In this document: piece by piece, positions 35,957-44,847 of the stretch
Layout: every line of letters starts with the position of its first letter
Numbering within the stretch: position 1 is the first letter of the stretch
Assembly (NCBI GenBank): GCA_024643385.1
Contig: JAHEMZ010000002.1
Coordinates: forward strand, 64,497-128,496
DNA: 64,000 nucleotides
DNA from: Flavobacteriaceae bacterium
GTDB lineage: Bacteria > Bacteroidota > Bacteroidia > Flavobacteriales > Flavobacteriaceae
Direction: 5' to 3'
Made by a program: the position numbers and the translations under genes
The notes under the pieces: generated by a model
What the model was told of the DNA's origin: nothing
Seen by the model: only the letters and a program-made list of their open reading frames with translations
The model's database searches: none

Positions 35957-37033
35957 TTACAACCACTTTTTTCTACGGAAGTAATACAACATTATCAGAA
36001 AGAGGATAATCATAACGCCCCATACTACATAATAACCGTGAGGGTAGTGTAATTCGGGCATATATTCGAAGTTCATACCATACACACCTACGACAAAGGT
36101 GAGGGGGATAAAGATGGTTGCGATGATGGTAAGCACTTTCATGATTGCATTCATTTTGTTGCTTACCGTGGTCATATACATATCCATTAGACCCCAAACC
36201 ATATCTCGGTAGATCTCGATGTTTTCATTGATTTGTATCACATGGTCGTAAACGTCTCTGAAATAGGCTCTTGTTTTTTCTTCCACGATGTGATGATCTG
36301 ATTTTTCTAACCTTGAAATTACTTCACGCAGCGGGAACACGCTTCTTCTTATACGTAAAATCTCTCTTTTTAGTGCTTGAATATCTTTTGGCGTGGAATC
36401 TTCAGGATTCTCGTTAAATAATTGATCCTCCAGCGCTTCGATCTTGTCTCCAAAATCCTCTATCACGGTAAAATAATTATCCACGATCGTATCAATTAAG
36501 GCAAATGCTAAATAATCGCCTTTGGAAGAACGTATTCTGCTCGACGGGTTCGCAATACGCTCACGTACAAAACCAAAAATATCCTCTTCCGATTCCTGAA
36601 AGGTCAACACATAGTTTTCACCCACGATCAAGGAGATATGTTCGATCGTAAATTGCTCATCTTTATTAAAATAGAGCATTTTCAGAATGACAAAAAGGTA
36701 ATCGCTGTATTCATCCACTTTTGGTCGATGGTCGGTATTCAGAATATCTTCCATCACCAAGGGATGTATATCGTAATATTGCCCCAATTTGGAAATTTCA
36801 TCTGATAAATTAAGGCCGTTTACATTGATCCAGGTAATTTGATCGGTTGTTTTGAACTTGAAGGCATCCTCGACGTTGTTCGATTTGTGAACCTCAAACG
36901 CATCCTTTGAATAATCATAAATCTCTATATCGGTACTTTCCCGAAACTTCTCACCGAAATAACCGCCCATTCCCGGCGCTTTTCCAATAGCCTTGGAGGC
37001 TCTATTTCTCTTGTTTTTTGTCGATTTTTTCAT
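35957..37033 (-). CDS. corA: CorA-type magnesium/cobalt transporter
   Basis: A 358-residue pentameric Mg2+ channel. The large cytoplasmic N-terminal domain (about 1-290) includes PLVMEDILNTDHRPKVDEY and a long coiled stalk helix. Two C-terminal membrane helices follow, with the invariant selectivity motif YGMNF (in GVYGMNFEYMP) between them. The lysine/arginine-rich end RRKKWL matches the family's basic tail. An Asn/Lys-rich N-terminus (MKKSTKNKRNRASK) precedes the domain. Divergent from ytxJ upstream. Confidence 0.95.
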   Translation of the reverse strand: MKKSTKNKRNRASKAIGKAPGMGGYFGEKFRESTDIEIYDYSKDAFEVHKSNNVEDAFKFKTTDQITWINVNGLNLSDEISKLGQYYDIHPLVMEDILNTDHRPKVDEYSDYLFVILKMLYFNKDEQFTIEHISLIVGENYVLTFQESEEDIFGFVRERIANPSSRIRSSKGDYLAFALIDTIVDNYFTVIEDFGDKIEALEDQLFNENPEDSTPKDIQALKREILRIRRSVFPLREVISRLEKSDHHIVEEKTRAYFRDVYDHVIQINENIEIYRDMVWGLMDMYMTTVSNKMNAIMKVLTIIATIFIPLTFVVGVYGMNFEYMPELHYPHGYYVVWGVMIILFLIMLYYFRRKKWL

Positions 37034-37084
37034 AGTGGCAACTAAAGATACTTAAAACTATGAATATGGTTTTGTAAACTCTTT

Positions 37085-37092
37085 TAATTTTG
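37085..37092 (+). promoter_or_regulatory. Predicted -7 box of ytxJ
   Basis: TAATTTTG matches the Bacteroidota -7 consensus TAnnTTTG. It lies 27 bases before the ytxJ ATG. No convincing -33 TTTG at the usual spacing (about 17-23 bases) is seen. Confidence 0.5.
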
Positions 37093-37119
37093 CGCGACTA
37101 TTGTCAAAAAAAAAATAGA

Positions 37120-37518
37120 ATGAGCATCTTTAATATATTCAAGTCTAAAGACATCGATCCTACTACAAAGGAAGATCAATTAATTCCCTGGATACAACTC
37201 AATCGGTTAGAGCAATTGAATGAAATTGTAGAAATATCTAAGCATACCCCGGTGGTTATCTTCAAGAATTCAAGTACTTGCGGTGTGAGCAGGGCCGTAT
37301 TGCGTGGCTTTGAAAGAGATTACGCGATTGACGAAGGAAAGATAAAGTTGTATTTCCTCGATTTACTTGCGTTTAGAAATGTTTCCAACGAAATCGCTTT
37401 TAAGTTTCAAGTCATCCATCAAAGTCCCCAATTACTGGTCATAAAGAATGGAGTGGCAGTTCACCATGCATCGCATCATATGATTGATACCTCCGATCTA
37501 ACTCCCTATATCTTTTAA
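37120..37518 (+). CDS. ytxJ: YtxJ, bacilliredoxin-like protein of the bacillithiol system
   Basis: A 132-residue thioredoxin-fold protein (BrxC/YtxJ family), which reduces bacillithiol-mixed disulfides or acts as a monothiol bacilliredoxin. The single active-site motif is VIFKNSSTCGVSRAVLRGFE (about 48-67), with the one cysteine in TCGVS. The start is the ATG at 37120, 27 bases after a -7 promoter box; the longer reading to 37090 would start before the transcription start. Its presence implies this organism makes bacillithiol. It is convergent with the lipoprotein gene at 37547 and shares a terminator with it. Confidence 0.92.
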   Translation: MSIFNIFKSKDIDPTTKEDQLIPWIQLNRLEQLNEIVEISKHTPVVIFKNSSTCGVSRAVLRGFERDYAIDEGKIKLYFLDLLAFRNVSNEIAFKFQVIHQSPQLLVIKNGVAVHHASHHMIDTSDLTPYIF

Positions 37519-37550
37519 AAAGAGCTCCCGAAAAAGGAGCTCTTTTTTAT
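37519..37550. terminator. Bidirectional terminator between convergent genes
   Basis: A 10-bp stem (AAAGAGCTCC at 37519-37528 with GGAGCTCTTT at 37536-37545), 7-base loop, with A- and T-rich flanks on either side. The T run extends on the plus strand through 37549, and the mirrored A/T layout can serve the minus strand too. It overlaps the TAA of the lipoprotein gene. Confidence 0.85.
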
Positions 37551-38713
37551 CGAAACCGATTATTTTGTAGGATTTCCTTCAATTGGACTTTTATTGCTTC
37601 ACCTGCGTCCAAAACCATTTGTGGATTAGAAGGAAAAGGGAAAAAGTTGTTCTTGGTAAATTCCACATCTTCGGCGGTTAAGGCTCTTTCATCCCCTTGG
37701 TAAGAAGCGAAAATATTTTCAAAAATAAATTCAGTACCCATTGGGTGTTTGTTCAAGATCTGATTTCGGAGCAGATCTTTGTAGATGGCCTCGGCACCCA
37801 CATGAACCGACTTTATTTGTTCTGTATAAGTTACATTGGCTAACACGGTAATATATTTATCTACTTTCACATCGTTGCCTAAACTATCTTTCACGACATT
37901 TCCGTTTCGATCTAACAAATATTCCCAACCATCGTTAATTACCTTCTTACGTTGATAGGTCTTTTCTGAAATACGTTCAGGAGATATGATAATTTCCTTA
38001 AAATCAAGGTCGATACCAAAGTTGTAATGAATGCCGTTCTCAGATCGATGATGATATTCTGTCCAATAATCATTTAATCCGTAGGTATTGAAATCCAACA
38101 ACTCCTGTTCTAAACGGAACGGTATGATCTGTCCGCTGCGATTGTTCAAATCAACGAATACAAAATCTGTTCCTTTGAAATGAGCTTCCTCCAATTTATC
38201 ATCCAGCCCTTGATAGTTAGTTCGTAAATTCTTTAGATCACTGAAAAAACCATAAGCTACTCTGGCATCCAATATTTGATTTCGATTCAGGTAACGATTT
38301 CCTTCAGCAAAGAGATAGTCAGCAAAATTTCTTTTCGAGGCAATTAGTTGATCGCTGTAGTTTACCAAATTGATTTGTGCACCCTGAAGAGGCAGCAGGG
38401 GACGAATAAGTTCCTGTCTTTTGTCCAGATCGCAGTACAGATAATAGATTTCTCTGGTATGGGCCGGAACGTTTTCCTTTTTTAGAAAATTGATTCGACT
38501 CAGATCTTCATCTACGATACGCCGAAAGGCTTCTTCCAATAAGTAAATGTGTGCATCACTGTTCTTACCATTCTTATCCTTCTGAAGTTTTTTGACGGCC
38601 AATTCAATTACCTGATCGTAATCTCCTTGCGCTAAAAATCGTTGGTTGCGCTTTACGCTATTACATCCTGTGAGCAATAGCAACACAACGAATAGGGTAG
38701 TTGTGGTTCTCAT
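37547..38713 (-). CDS. Uncharacterised lipoprotein with helical repeat N-terminus
   Basis: A 388-residue lipoprotein (signal ending LLTGC). The mature N-terminal half (about 20-170) is helical with TPR-like spacing (GDYDQVIELAVKKLQKDK, LLEEAFRRIVDEDL, LDARVAYGFFSDL). The C-terminal half (about 185-375) is beta-rich with FVDLNNRSGQIIPF and LANVTYTEQIKSVHV. I do not recognise a named family. It may be an outer-membrane assembly or stress lipoprotein (speculative). FAH ends 49 bases upstream, so it may be on the same transcript. Confidence 0.6.
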   Translation of the reverse strand: MRTTTTLFVVLLLLTGCNSVKRNQRFLAQGDYDQVIELAVKKLQKDKNGKNSDAHIYLLEEAFRRIVDEDLSRINFLKKENVPAHTREIYYLYCDLDKRQELIRPLLPLQGAQINLVNYSDQLIASKRNFADYLFAEGNRYLNRNQILDARVAYGFFSDLKNLRTNYQGLDDKLEEAHFKGTDFVFVDLNNRSGQIIPFRLEQELLDFNTYGLNDYWTEYHHRSENGIHYNFGIDLDFKEIIISPERISEKTYQRKKVINDGWEYLLDRNGNVVKDSLGNDVKVDKYITVLANVTYTEQIKSVHVGAEAIYKDLLRNQILNKHPMGTEFIFENIFASYQGDERALTAEDVEFTKNNFFPFPSNPQMVLDAGEAIKVQLKEILQNNRFR

Positions 38714-38762
38714 CTTTGAAATAGTTTGGTTCTGTTAGGGAGATTACAAGGGTTATGCCAAA

Positions 38763-40043
38763 CTACAATTTACGAGCAGGCAACACCTTTCCTTTACATT
38801 CTCCAAACCCGATACGAACTTCCTTATTTTCAGAATAACCCCTCAAAATAACAGTATCACCATCGTTGATGAATTTACGTTGAGTCCCGTCGCTTAAGGT
38901 AAGCGGTTCCTGACCTTTCCAAGTAAGTTCCAGCATAGATCCGTAGCTGTCTTTGGTCGGACCCGAAATGGTTCCACTTCCCATCATATCACCGCTTCTT
39001 ACATTACATCCGTTGACGGTATGATGGGTAAGTTGCTGTACCATAGACCAATACATATATTTAAAATTGGATCGGGTGACCACTGTCTCTTCACCGCCGG
39101 AAGGCTTGATGCTCGCTTCGAGATGTATGTCGTAATTCATATTACCCTTTTGTTGTAAATAAGGGAGTGGTTTCGGGTTTTGTTCCGGTCCTTTAACTCG
39201 AAACGCTTCCAACGCATCCATGGTCACTATCCAAGGAGAAATAGTTGAGGCAAAGTTCTTTCCGAGGAAGGGCCCTAATGGCACATATTCCCACGCCTGA
39301 ATATCACGTGCACTCCAGTCGTTAAAAAGGACCAGTCCAAAGATATTCTCTTCCGCTTCTTCAATGGGAATAGGTTTCCCTAATGGATTGGACGCCGTAG
39401 TGATAAACGCCATTTCCAGCTCAAAATCCAATAATTTGGTGGGACCAAATCCGGGAACACCATCTTCCCCGGGTTGGGTCTGACCCACGGGACGTCTAAT
39501 GGGAGTTCCGGAAGGGACTATTGATGAACTTCTTCCGTGGTAACCGATAGGGAGATGCAACCAATTCGGCATAAGTGCATTCTTGGGATCTCGGAACAGG
39601 GAACCCACATTCGTCGCGTGCTCCTTACTTGCATAGAAATCTGTATAATCACCCACATCGACCGGTAATTGCATTTCGATTTCATCCATATCGAACAATA
39701 CTTTCTGTCTATGTTCCGGATTATCTCGCAATTTTGGGTTGTCTTTTGAAAAGATCTTCGAAATGCGATTCCGAACCAATCGCCATGTCTTTCGGCCATC
39801 GGCGATAAAATCGTTCAGGCTGTCTTGTAGAAAGATATCATCGGTTAACTCGATACCCTCAAAATAACCCAATTGATGCAATGCCCCAAGATCGATCGCT
39901 GTGTCACCAATTCTGGTACCGATGGTTATAATATCGTCCCGCGTGAGAAATACCCCAAAGGGTATATTTTGAATGGGAAAATCGCTATGGGCAGAAACAT
40001 CCAACCAAGTTTTTCTTGACGGGTCGTTGGCAGTGAGTGGCAT
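38763..40043 (-). CDS. fahA: Fumarylacetoacetase
   Basis: Last enzyme of tyrosine degradation, splitting fumarylacetoacetate into fumarate and acetoacetate. The 426-residue length fits the family. Motifs are YHGRSSSIVPSGTPIRRP (about 168-185, including the catalytic histidine), LLDFELEMAFIT (metal-binding glutamates), NDWSARDIQAWEYVPLGPF and KYMYWSMVQQLTHHTVNGC. All look intact. Homogentisate dioxygenase and hydroxyphenylpyruvate dioxygenase genes are not in the window. A -7 box lies 34 bases upstream. Confidence 0.96.
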   Translation of the reverse strand: MPLTANDPSRKTWLDVSAHSDFPIQNIPFGVFLTRDDIITIGTRIGDTAIDLGALHQLGYFEGIELTDDIFLQDSLNDFIADGRKTWRLVRNRISKIFSKDNPKLRDNPEHRQKVLFDMDEIEMQLPVDVGDYTDFYASKEHATNVGSLFRDPKNALMPNWLHLPIGYHGRSSSIVPSGTPIRRPVGQTQPGEDGVPGFGPTKLLDFELEMAFITTASNPLGKPIPIEEAEENIFGLVLFNDWSARDIQAWEYVPLGPFLGKNFASTISPWIVTMDALEAFRVKGPEQNPKPLPYLQQKGNMNYDIHLEASIKPSGGEETVVTRSNFKYMYWSMVQQLTHHTVNGCNVRSGDMMGSGTISGPTKDSYGSMLELTWKGQEPLTLSDGTQRKFINDGDTVILRGYSENKEVRIGFGECKGKVLPARKL

Positions 40044-40077
40044 AAATTTTTATTTTAATTGTTGGTAAAATGTTAAT

Positions 40078-40085
40078 CAAATATA
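40078..40085 (-). promoter_or_regulatory. Predicted -7 box of fahA
   Basis: The minus strand reads TATATTTG here, a full match to the Bacteroidota -7 consensus TAnnTTTG, 34 bases before the fahA ATG. The divergent glyA box lies 32 bases further upstream. No clear -33 TTTG is seen. Confidence 0.55.
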
Positions 40086-40117
40086 TAATTTCTTCATTAG
40101 TAACCATAAGCTTTTAG

Positions 40118-40125
40118 TATTTTTG
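40118..40125 (+). promoter_or_regulatory. Predicted -7 box of glyA
   Basis: TATTTTTG matches TAnnTTTG and lies 23 bases before the glyA ATG. It faces away from the fahA box at 40078-40085, so the two genes have a compact divergent promoter region. Confidence 0.55.
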
Positions 40126-40148
40126 ACACTTATTAATTTTTCTGAAAA

Positions 40149-41426
40149 ATGATTCCAAGAGACGAGCAAATATTTGAACTGATTGAAGCCGAAAAAGAAC
40201 GACAAATGAATGGGCTGGAGCTTATTGCCTCCGAAAATTTTGTAAGCGAACAGGTGATGGAAGCTGCCGGAAGTGTCCTAACTAATAAATATGCGGAGGG
40301 TTATCCCGGTAAACGCTATTACGGGGGTTGTGAGATTGTGGATGAGGTGGAACAGATCGCTATTGAACGCGCAAAGACGTTATTTGGTGCGGAATATGCC
40401 AATGTGCAGCCTCACAGTGGATCTCAAGCGAATACCGCTGTATTTGCTGCCTGTTTGAATCCAGGAGATAAGTTCTTAGGATTTGATCTGGCCCATGGCG
40501 GACATTTGACCCATGGCTCTCCGGTCAACTTTTCGGGGAAATTATATCATCCTGTTTTTTATGGTGTCGAAGAATCGACAGGAATGTTGAACTACGATAC
40601 CATTGAGGCGATTGCACTCAAAGAAAAACCTAAAATGATCATCGCAGGAGCTTCTGCCTACTCCCGTGAAATCGATTACAAGCGCTTTAGAGAGATCGCA
40701 GATCAGGTTGGTGCGATACTATTAGCAGATATTGCCCATCCTGCGGGTCTTATTGCTAAAGGGATCATAGGTGACCCCATTCCGCATTGCCATGTGGTGA
40801 CCACGACCACCCATAAAACATTGAGAGGACCCAGAGGGGGCATGATTTTGATGGGTAAGGATTTTGATAATCCTTTCGGTATTACACTGAAAAACGGAAG
40901 CCTCCGAAAAATGTCTTCCTTGTTGGATAGCGGTATATTCCCGGGAAATCAGGGAGGACCGTTGGAGCATATTATTGCAGCGAAGGCTATTGCCTTCGGA
41001 GAAGCTTTAACAGATGACTTTTTGCACTATATGATTCAGGTCAAACAGAATGCATCCGTGATGGCGCAGGCATTTGTGGAGAGAGGATATAAGATCATCT
41101 CGGGAGGAACCGATAATCATATGATGTTGATCGATCTGCGCAATAAGAATATTTCAGGGAAGGATGCGGAAGAGGCTTTAGGAAAAGCGGATATCACCGT
41201 GAATAAGAACATGGTCCCCTTTGATGATAAATCTCCTTTTGTTACCAGTGGAATTCGAATTGGAACTGCCGCGATCACTACACGTGGATTGAAAGCAAAT
41301 GATATGGCACAAATAGTAGCATTGATCGACGAAGTGATCATGAACTTTGAAGACGATGCTAAACTCGAGGCTATTGCAGCTCAAGTGAATCAATTGATGG
41401 CCGGAAGACCATTGTTCCAAAATTAA
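40149..41426 (+). CDS. glyA: Serine hydroxymethyltransferase
   Basis: PLP-dependent enzyme converting serine and tetrahydrofolate to glycine and methylene-tetrahydrofolate, the main one-carbon source. 425 residues, normal length. Motifs are [15 protein letters not shown] (about 25-39), [26 protein letters not shown] (about 88-98) and [17 protein letters not shown] with the PLP lysine in THKTLRG (about residue 226). [12 protein letters not shown] is also present. A GNAT gene starts 3 bases after the stop, suggesting translational coupling. Confidence 0.97.
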   Translation: MIPRDEQIFELIEAEKERQMNGLELIASENFVSEQVMEAAGSVLTNKYAEGYPGKRYYGGCEIVDEVEQIAIERAKTLFGAEYANVQPHSGSQANTAVFAACLNPGDKFLGFDLAHGGHLTHGSPVNFSGKLYHPVFYGVEESTGMLNYDTIEAIALKEKPKMIIAGASAYSREIDYKRFREIADQVGAILLADIAHPAGLIAKGIIGDPIPHCHVVTTTTHKTLRGPRGGMILMGKDFDNPFGITLKNGSLRKMSSLLDSGIFPGNQGGPLEHIIAAKAIAFGEALTDDFLHYMIQVKQNASVMAQAFVERGYKIISGGTDNHMMLIDLRNKNISGKDAEEALGKADITVNKNMVPFDDKSPFVTSGIRIGTAAITTRGLKANDMAQIVALIDEVIMNFEDDAKLEAIAAQVNQLMAGRPLFQN

Positions 41427-41429
41427 GAC

Positions 41430-41927
41430 TTGATCTTAGAAACAGATAGATTACTACTGCGTCGAATGATTATCGACGATGCTCCCTTTGTGTACGAATT
41501 ACTCAATAGTCCGTTATGGTTGAAGTTCATTGGAGATAGGGGAGTGCATTCGTTGGAAGACGCAGAGAAACAGATTCGGGAGAAATACCTTCCAAGCTAT
41601 GAAAAGGGTCTTGGCAACTTTTTGGTAGAAGAAAAGGCAACAGGTAAACCGGTGGGTAGTTGTGGACTCTATCAACGAGATAATTTAGATTTTCCGGATA
41701 TCGGATTTGCATTTCTTCCTGAATCCATCGGAAAAGGATATGGTTGGGAAGCCGCTTCCGCGTTAAAATCCTATGCTTTCAACCAATTGAAATTAAATAC
41801 CTTATTGGGTTTTACCCTTCCCGAAAATACGGCCTCGCGCAAACTATTGGAGAAGTTGGGGCTTTACGAAAAAGGAGTCTATCGGTTTGCTGATGATTCA
41901 GAAGAGCTTATGCTTTACTCCACCTAA
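41430..41927 (+). CDS. GNAT family acetyltransferase (RimJ/RimL type), TTG start
   Basis: A 165-residue acetyl-CoA-dependent N-acetyltransferase. The N-terminus MILETDRLLLRRM is the classic first strand of RimJ/RimL-like GNATs, and it requires the TTG at 41430; the first ATG (codon 13) would remove that strand. The frame is closed by a stop only two codons before the TTG. GKGYGWEAASALKSYAFNQL holds the acetyl-CoA loop, and LPENTASRKLLEKLGL is the typical later motif. It begins 3 bases after the glyA stop, and its last four bases overlap the lipoprotein gene on the other strand. Substrate unknown. Confidence 0.9.
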   Translation: MILETDRLLLRRMIIDDAPFVYELLNSPLWLKFIGDRGVHSLEDAEKQIREKYLPSYEKGLGNFLVEEKATGKPVGSCGLYQRDNLDFPDIGFAFLPESIGKGYGWEAASALKSYAFNQLKLNTLLGFTLPENTASRKLLEKLGLYEKGVYRFADDSEELMLYST

Positions 41928-43477
41928 TCTTCAACAGGGAATTCAATACTTTCATAAGCCCCGGCATCGGGAGTGGTCAGACTTCTCGGTTGACCGCTCA
42001 GATCAAAAGGTACTTGTGATGAAATGGCTGTATTTCCAATACCATCGGCGCCCGAAGAACCTGTCTCAATATGGTAATTGTTGAGATTTATATTTTGAAA
42101 AACAGCATCTATATTGAATTCACAATTGGTGTATAAGGAACTATTATTGAAATTATAATTGGGTACATCCGAAAAATCTCCAAAAGGATCTTCAAAACGA
42201 ATCAAACTATTGGTAAAATTAAAATTGAATGCCGCATTAGGATCCTCGAGCAACGCTATTTCTCGTTGTTCACTTCCATAGATGATGCAATTATTAAAAT
42301 TAGCCTCAATAAGATCAGATACTAATAATTCAGTCTCACTTACCTGTAAAGAATTGGTTAAAGTGACAGACGGAAAGGTGCGGAAACTATTTGCCCAGTA
42401 ATTGGCGAAGGTGCAATGGTTAAAAGTGTATTTTCCACCCAGGGAACACGAAAGGGAAGATTGACCACTGTTGCTTATTACCATATTTTCACCATAGATG
42501 TCGCCGGTTCTCGCTAAAAGCCCAACATTGGAGCTGTTATAGATCTGCACATTGTTTAGGGTCAATGTTCGATCTCCATCATTGCTGTCCATCAAAATTC
42601 CGACAATTCCATTCTTAATAGTGGTATAGCTTATTTCATGATCTGTACTGCCCGCAGTAAGCCAAATAGTGCCCCATTGTCCGGGGATATCGGCAAAACT
42701 AGGCTCTAAGCGATCACCCTCGAAAATTATTTCGTTCTCCAAAGCCTCTGGATCGGTACTCGGAGCTCCGATCGATTTCAACGTACCGGTATTTGCTACC
42801 AAAAGCCCGCTGCTTTCATGGAAGTGTACTCGGGCCCCGGGTTCCACCGTTAAGGTCTTTCCGGGAGGCACCGCGGCATAGCCATAAATAACGTAAGGTT
42901 TTTCATTCGTAAAAGTTAGTTCATTATCGTCCAGGTAGAACCCTTCTATCAAAATATCGTCACCGTTATCATCCATTCCTAGGTTTAATGTTTCATAAAC
43001 GCCTCCTCCCAGATCCGCCGGAAATAAAAATACGGCATCTTGAATGAGGGTGACAAGTTCTACTTTCTGTTGGTTGGACCCGGTGTCAAAAAGGATCTGA
43101 TCGGTATAGATAAATTGGGTATTACTCGTTTGTCCTGTAATATCCACAGTGGTTTCAATAAAAATAAAAATACTATCCTTGGCCAGGATCTGAATATCTT
43201 CAAATACTTTTCCCGGAAGACCATCTACATTTAATCGATAGCCGGAACTTTCTCCATTGGCTAAGCGCACAGAAGGAATATTGATGTCATCATTGCTACC
43301 GTTATAAACCTTTAGCTGGTAAGTGCTGGAGCCAATATTTGTAAATAACGTATCCAAATAGACCGTATCCTTTGAAAAGGTAAGATTTCCGGAGCTAGGT
43401 GTACTGTCAAATTCGTTACGACAGGAACTCCATAGAAGAATGGCGGCTATTAATGTCAACCCATATAAATACTTCAT
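41924..43477 (-). CDS. Lipoprotein with right-handed beta-helix
   Basis: A 517-residue lipoprotein from the ATG at 43477 (signal ending LLWSSC). An N-terminal immunoglobulin-like part (about 20-200, VYLDTLFTNIGSSTYQLKVYN) precedes a right-handed parallel beta-helix (about 215-495) with recurrent strand units such as ISYTTIKNGIVGILM, LTLNNVQIYNSSNVGL and FNHCTFANYW. The end ...AGAYE matches the choice-of-anchor Q pattern. This fold is usual in polysaccharide-binding or lyase proteins and surface adhesins; no lyase catalytic set is recognised. It converges with the GNAT gene and overlaps it by 4 bases. Confidence 0.82.
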   Translation of the reverse strand: MKYLYGLTLIAAILLWSSCRNEFDSTPSSGNLTFSKDTVYLDTLFTNIGSSTYQLKVYNGSNDDINIPSVRLANGESSGYRLNVDGLPGKVFEDIQILAKDSIFIFIETTVDITGQTSNTQFIYTDQILFDTGSNQQKVELVTLIQDAVFLFPADLGGGVYETLNLGMDDNGDDILIEGFYLDDNELTFTNEKPYVIYGYAAVPPGKTLTVEPGARVHFHESSGLLVANTGTLKSIGAPSTDPEALENEIIFEGDRLEPSFADIPGQWGTIWLTAGSTDHEISYTTIKNGIVGILMDSNDGDRTLTLNNVQIYNSSNVGLLARTGDIYGENMVISNSGQSSLSCSLGGKYTFNHCTFANYWANSFRTFPSVTLTNSLQVSETELLVSDLIEANFNNCIIYGSEQREIALLEDPNAAFNFNFTNSLIRFEDPFGDFSDVPNYNFNNSSLYTNCEFNIDAVFQNINLNNYHIETGSSGADGIGNTAISSQVPFDLSGQPRSLTTPDAGAYESIEFPVED

Positions 43478-43566
43478 AGGTAATTTTTTGTAAAAATATA
43501 ACTTTTTATAGAGCATCTTATTGTGGAACCAAAAGAAATGAGGGAAAATGGAATCACTTTATCTTT

Positions 43567-44610
43567 TTATTTAGGAGAAATTTCGATCTTAAATAATTTA
43601 TCCCAATTCTTCCCGGTTATGTATAAAATATTTGGCTCTCCTTTATAGGCTATTCCATTCAAGACATCCAAGGTCGTATGTTGAGTAACCATTTCCTGTA
43701 ATCCTTTCAGATCGATCACCCCTTCTACCGCGCCGCTCAAAGGATTCACGATTGCAATGGCGTTTCTTTGATAAACATTAGCATAGATCTTCCCATCTAC
43801 CCACTCCAATTCATTTACATTGTCGATCACACTGCTATTGGTGTAGATCTCAATATAACTTTCTTCAGAAAGATTATCAGCATTTAGGGTCCATATCTTC
43901 TCGGTGCCATCACTCTTGTATATTTTGGTCCCATCATTACACAATCCCCATCCTTCTTTGCTATTATTATAGACAAAGGTGCCCGTTTTTTCTAGGTCCT
44001 TTAATTGGTAGATGAAGCCGGTGTTCTCTCGCCAGGTGAGTTGAAATATCTTATCACCAAGTATGGTAAGCCCTTCTCCAAAATATTGATTGGCAAGATC
44101 GACCTTGCTCCATACTTTTCCGGTTTGATAATCTGTTTTCCGCAGGGTTGATTGATTATACTGTCCTGTACTTTCATAGAGAGTGTCATTATGGAATTCC
44201 AATCCTTGGGTATAGGCCTTGATATCGTGGTGGTAGGTTTCCAGTATTTTATAGGTATATAGTGCCGGTGGGTTACTTGATACTACTTTAATTACTTTTT
44301 CAATTTCATAATGATCTCCTTCGGAGGTGATAAAAGCCCTTATCTTTCTTCGTCCTAGTTTGACATCCGCCAATGAAATTGTATTCTTTGCATCAGGCGT
44401 ATTATCATCTATCGCAAAACGTACTTCATCCACCGGATTCCCTTTTTTGGAAATTATTTTTACAGCCAGTTGATCGTTATTAGTAAAGGTCTTCTTTACA
44501 TTCGTTATTTCCAGCGAAAAAAGGTCATTTGCATTTTGTGGTTTATCACTGCAGCTTATCCACAAAAAAAGCAAAAAGGTAAGGCCCAATAACTTAGAAA
44601 AAGTATTCAT
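43567..44610 (-). CDS. Glutaminyl-peptide cyclotransferase, lipoprotein
   Basis: A 347-residue lipoprotein (signal ending LWISC) with a five-bladed beta-propeller of the plant/bacterial glutaminyl cyclase type. Motifs are TYHHDIKAYTQGLEFHNDTLYESTG (central HDxxAYTQGL, key residues H, D, Q, E), QYFGEGLTILGDKIFQLTWRE, ELEWVDGKIYANVYQ and the closing LYITGKNWDKLF. Catalyses N-terminal glutamine to pyroglutamate conversion on exported proteins. N-terminal pyroglutamate is common on periplasmic proteins of Bacteroidota, so a maturation role is expected. An extra N-terminal Ig-like domain (about 25-110) is present. Confidence 0.9.
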   Translation of the reverse strand: MNTFSKLLGLTFLLFLWISCSDKPQNANDLFSLEITNVKKTFTNNDQLAVKIISKKGNPVDEVRFAIDDNTPDAKNTISLADVKLGRRKIRAFITSEGDHYEIEKVIKVVSSNPPALYTYKILETYHHDIKAYTQGLEFHNDTLYESTGQYNQSTLRKTDYQTGKVWSKVDLANQYFGEGLTILGDKIFQLTWRENTGFIYQLKDLEKTGTFVYNNSKEGWGLCNDGTKIYKSDGTEKIWTLNADNLSEESYIEIYTNSSVIDNVNELEWVDGKIYANVYQRNAIAIVNPLSGAVEGVIDLKGLQEMVTQHTTLDVLNGIAYKGEPNILYITGKNWDKLFKIEISPK

Positions 44611-44661
44611 TGCGATAAAAATTTTTGGAAAGATAACTAATAATAATTGATGCTAAAAATG

Positions 44662-44693
44662 TTTGTAGGAGCATAAAAAGCGCCTTATATTTG
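44662..44693 (+). promoter_or_regulatory. Predicted promoter of the SRP RNA gene (-33 and -7)
   Basis: TTTG at 44662-44665 and TATATTTG at 44686-44693 match the Bacteroidota -33/-7 consensus (TTTG, TAnnTTTG) with a 20-base spacer. The RNA begins about 5 bases after the -7 box. This is one of the two most complete promoters in the window. Confidence 0.75.
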
Positions 44694-44697
44694 CACC

Positions 44698-44791
44698 GGC
44701 AAGTCCTACACAACCAGCTCCTGTTGAATCCCCCAGGGCGGGAACGCAGCAAGGGTAGATGGTCGTAGCGGTGTGATGTAGGTAGCTTGCC
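44698..44791 (+). ncRNA. ffs: Small signal recognition particle RNA (4.5S-type)
   Basis: A 94-base RNA whose ends pair (GGCAAG at the start with CTTGCC at the end) and whose apical loop has the SRP signature: GGGCGGGAAC followed by GCAGCAAGGGTAGA, the GGAA-type tetraloop and the symmetric/asymmetric internal loop that binds Ffh. It is followed directly by a run of T (from 44793), giving termination, and preceded by a strong promoter. It is the RNA of the particle that targets nascent membrane proteins to SecYEG. Confidence 0.92.
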
Positions 44792-44847
44792 ATTTTTTTT
44801 TGGATTACTTCTCCCAACTCACCATCTTTGTTCCTTATTCTTAATCT

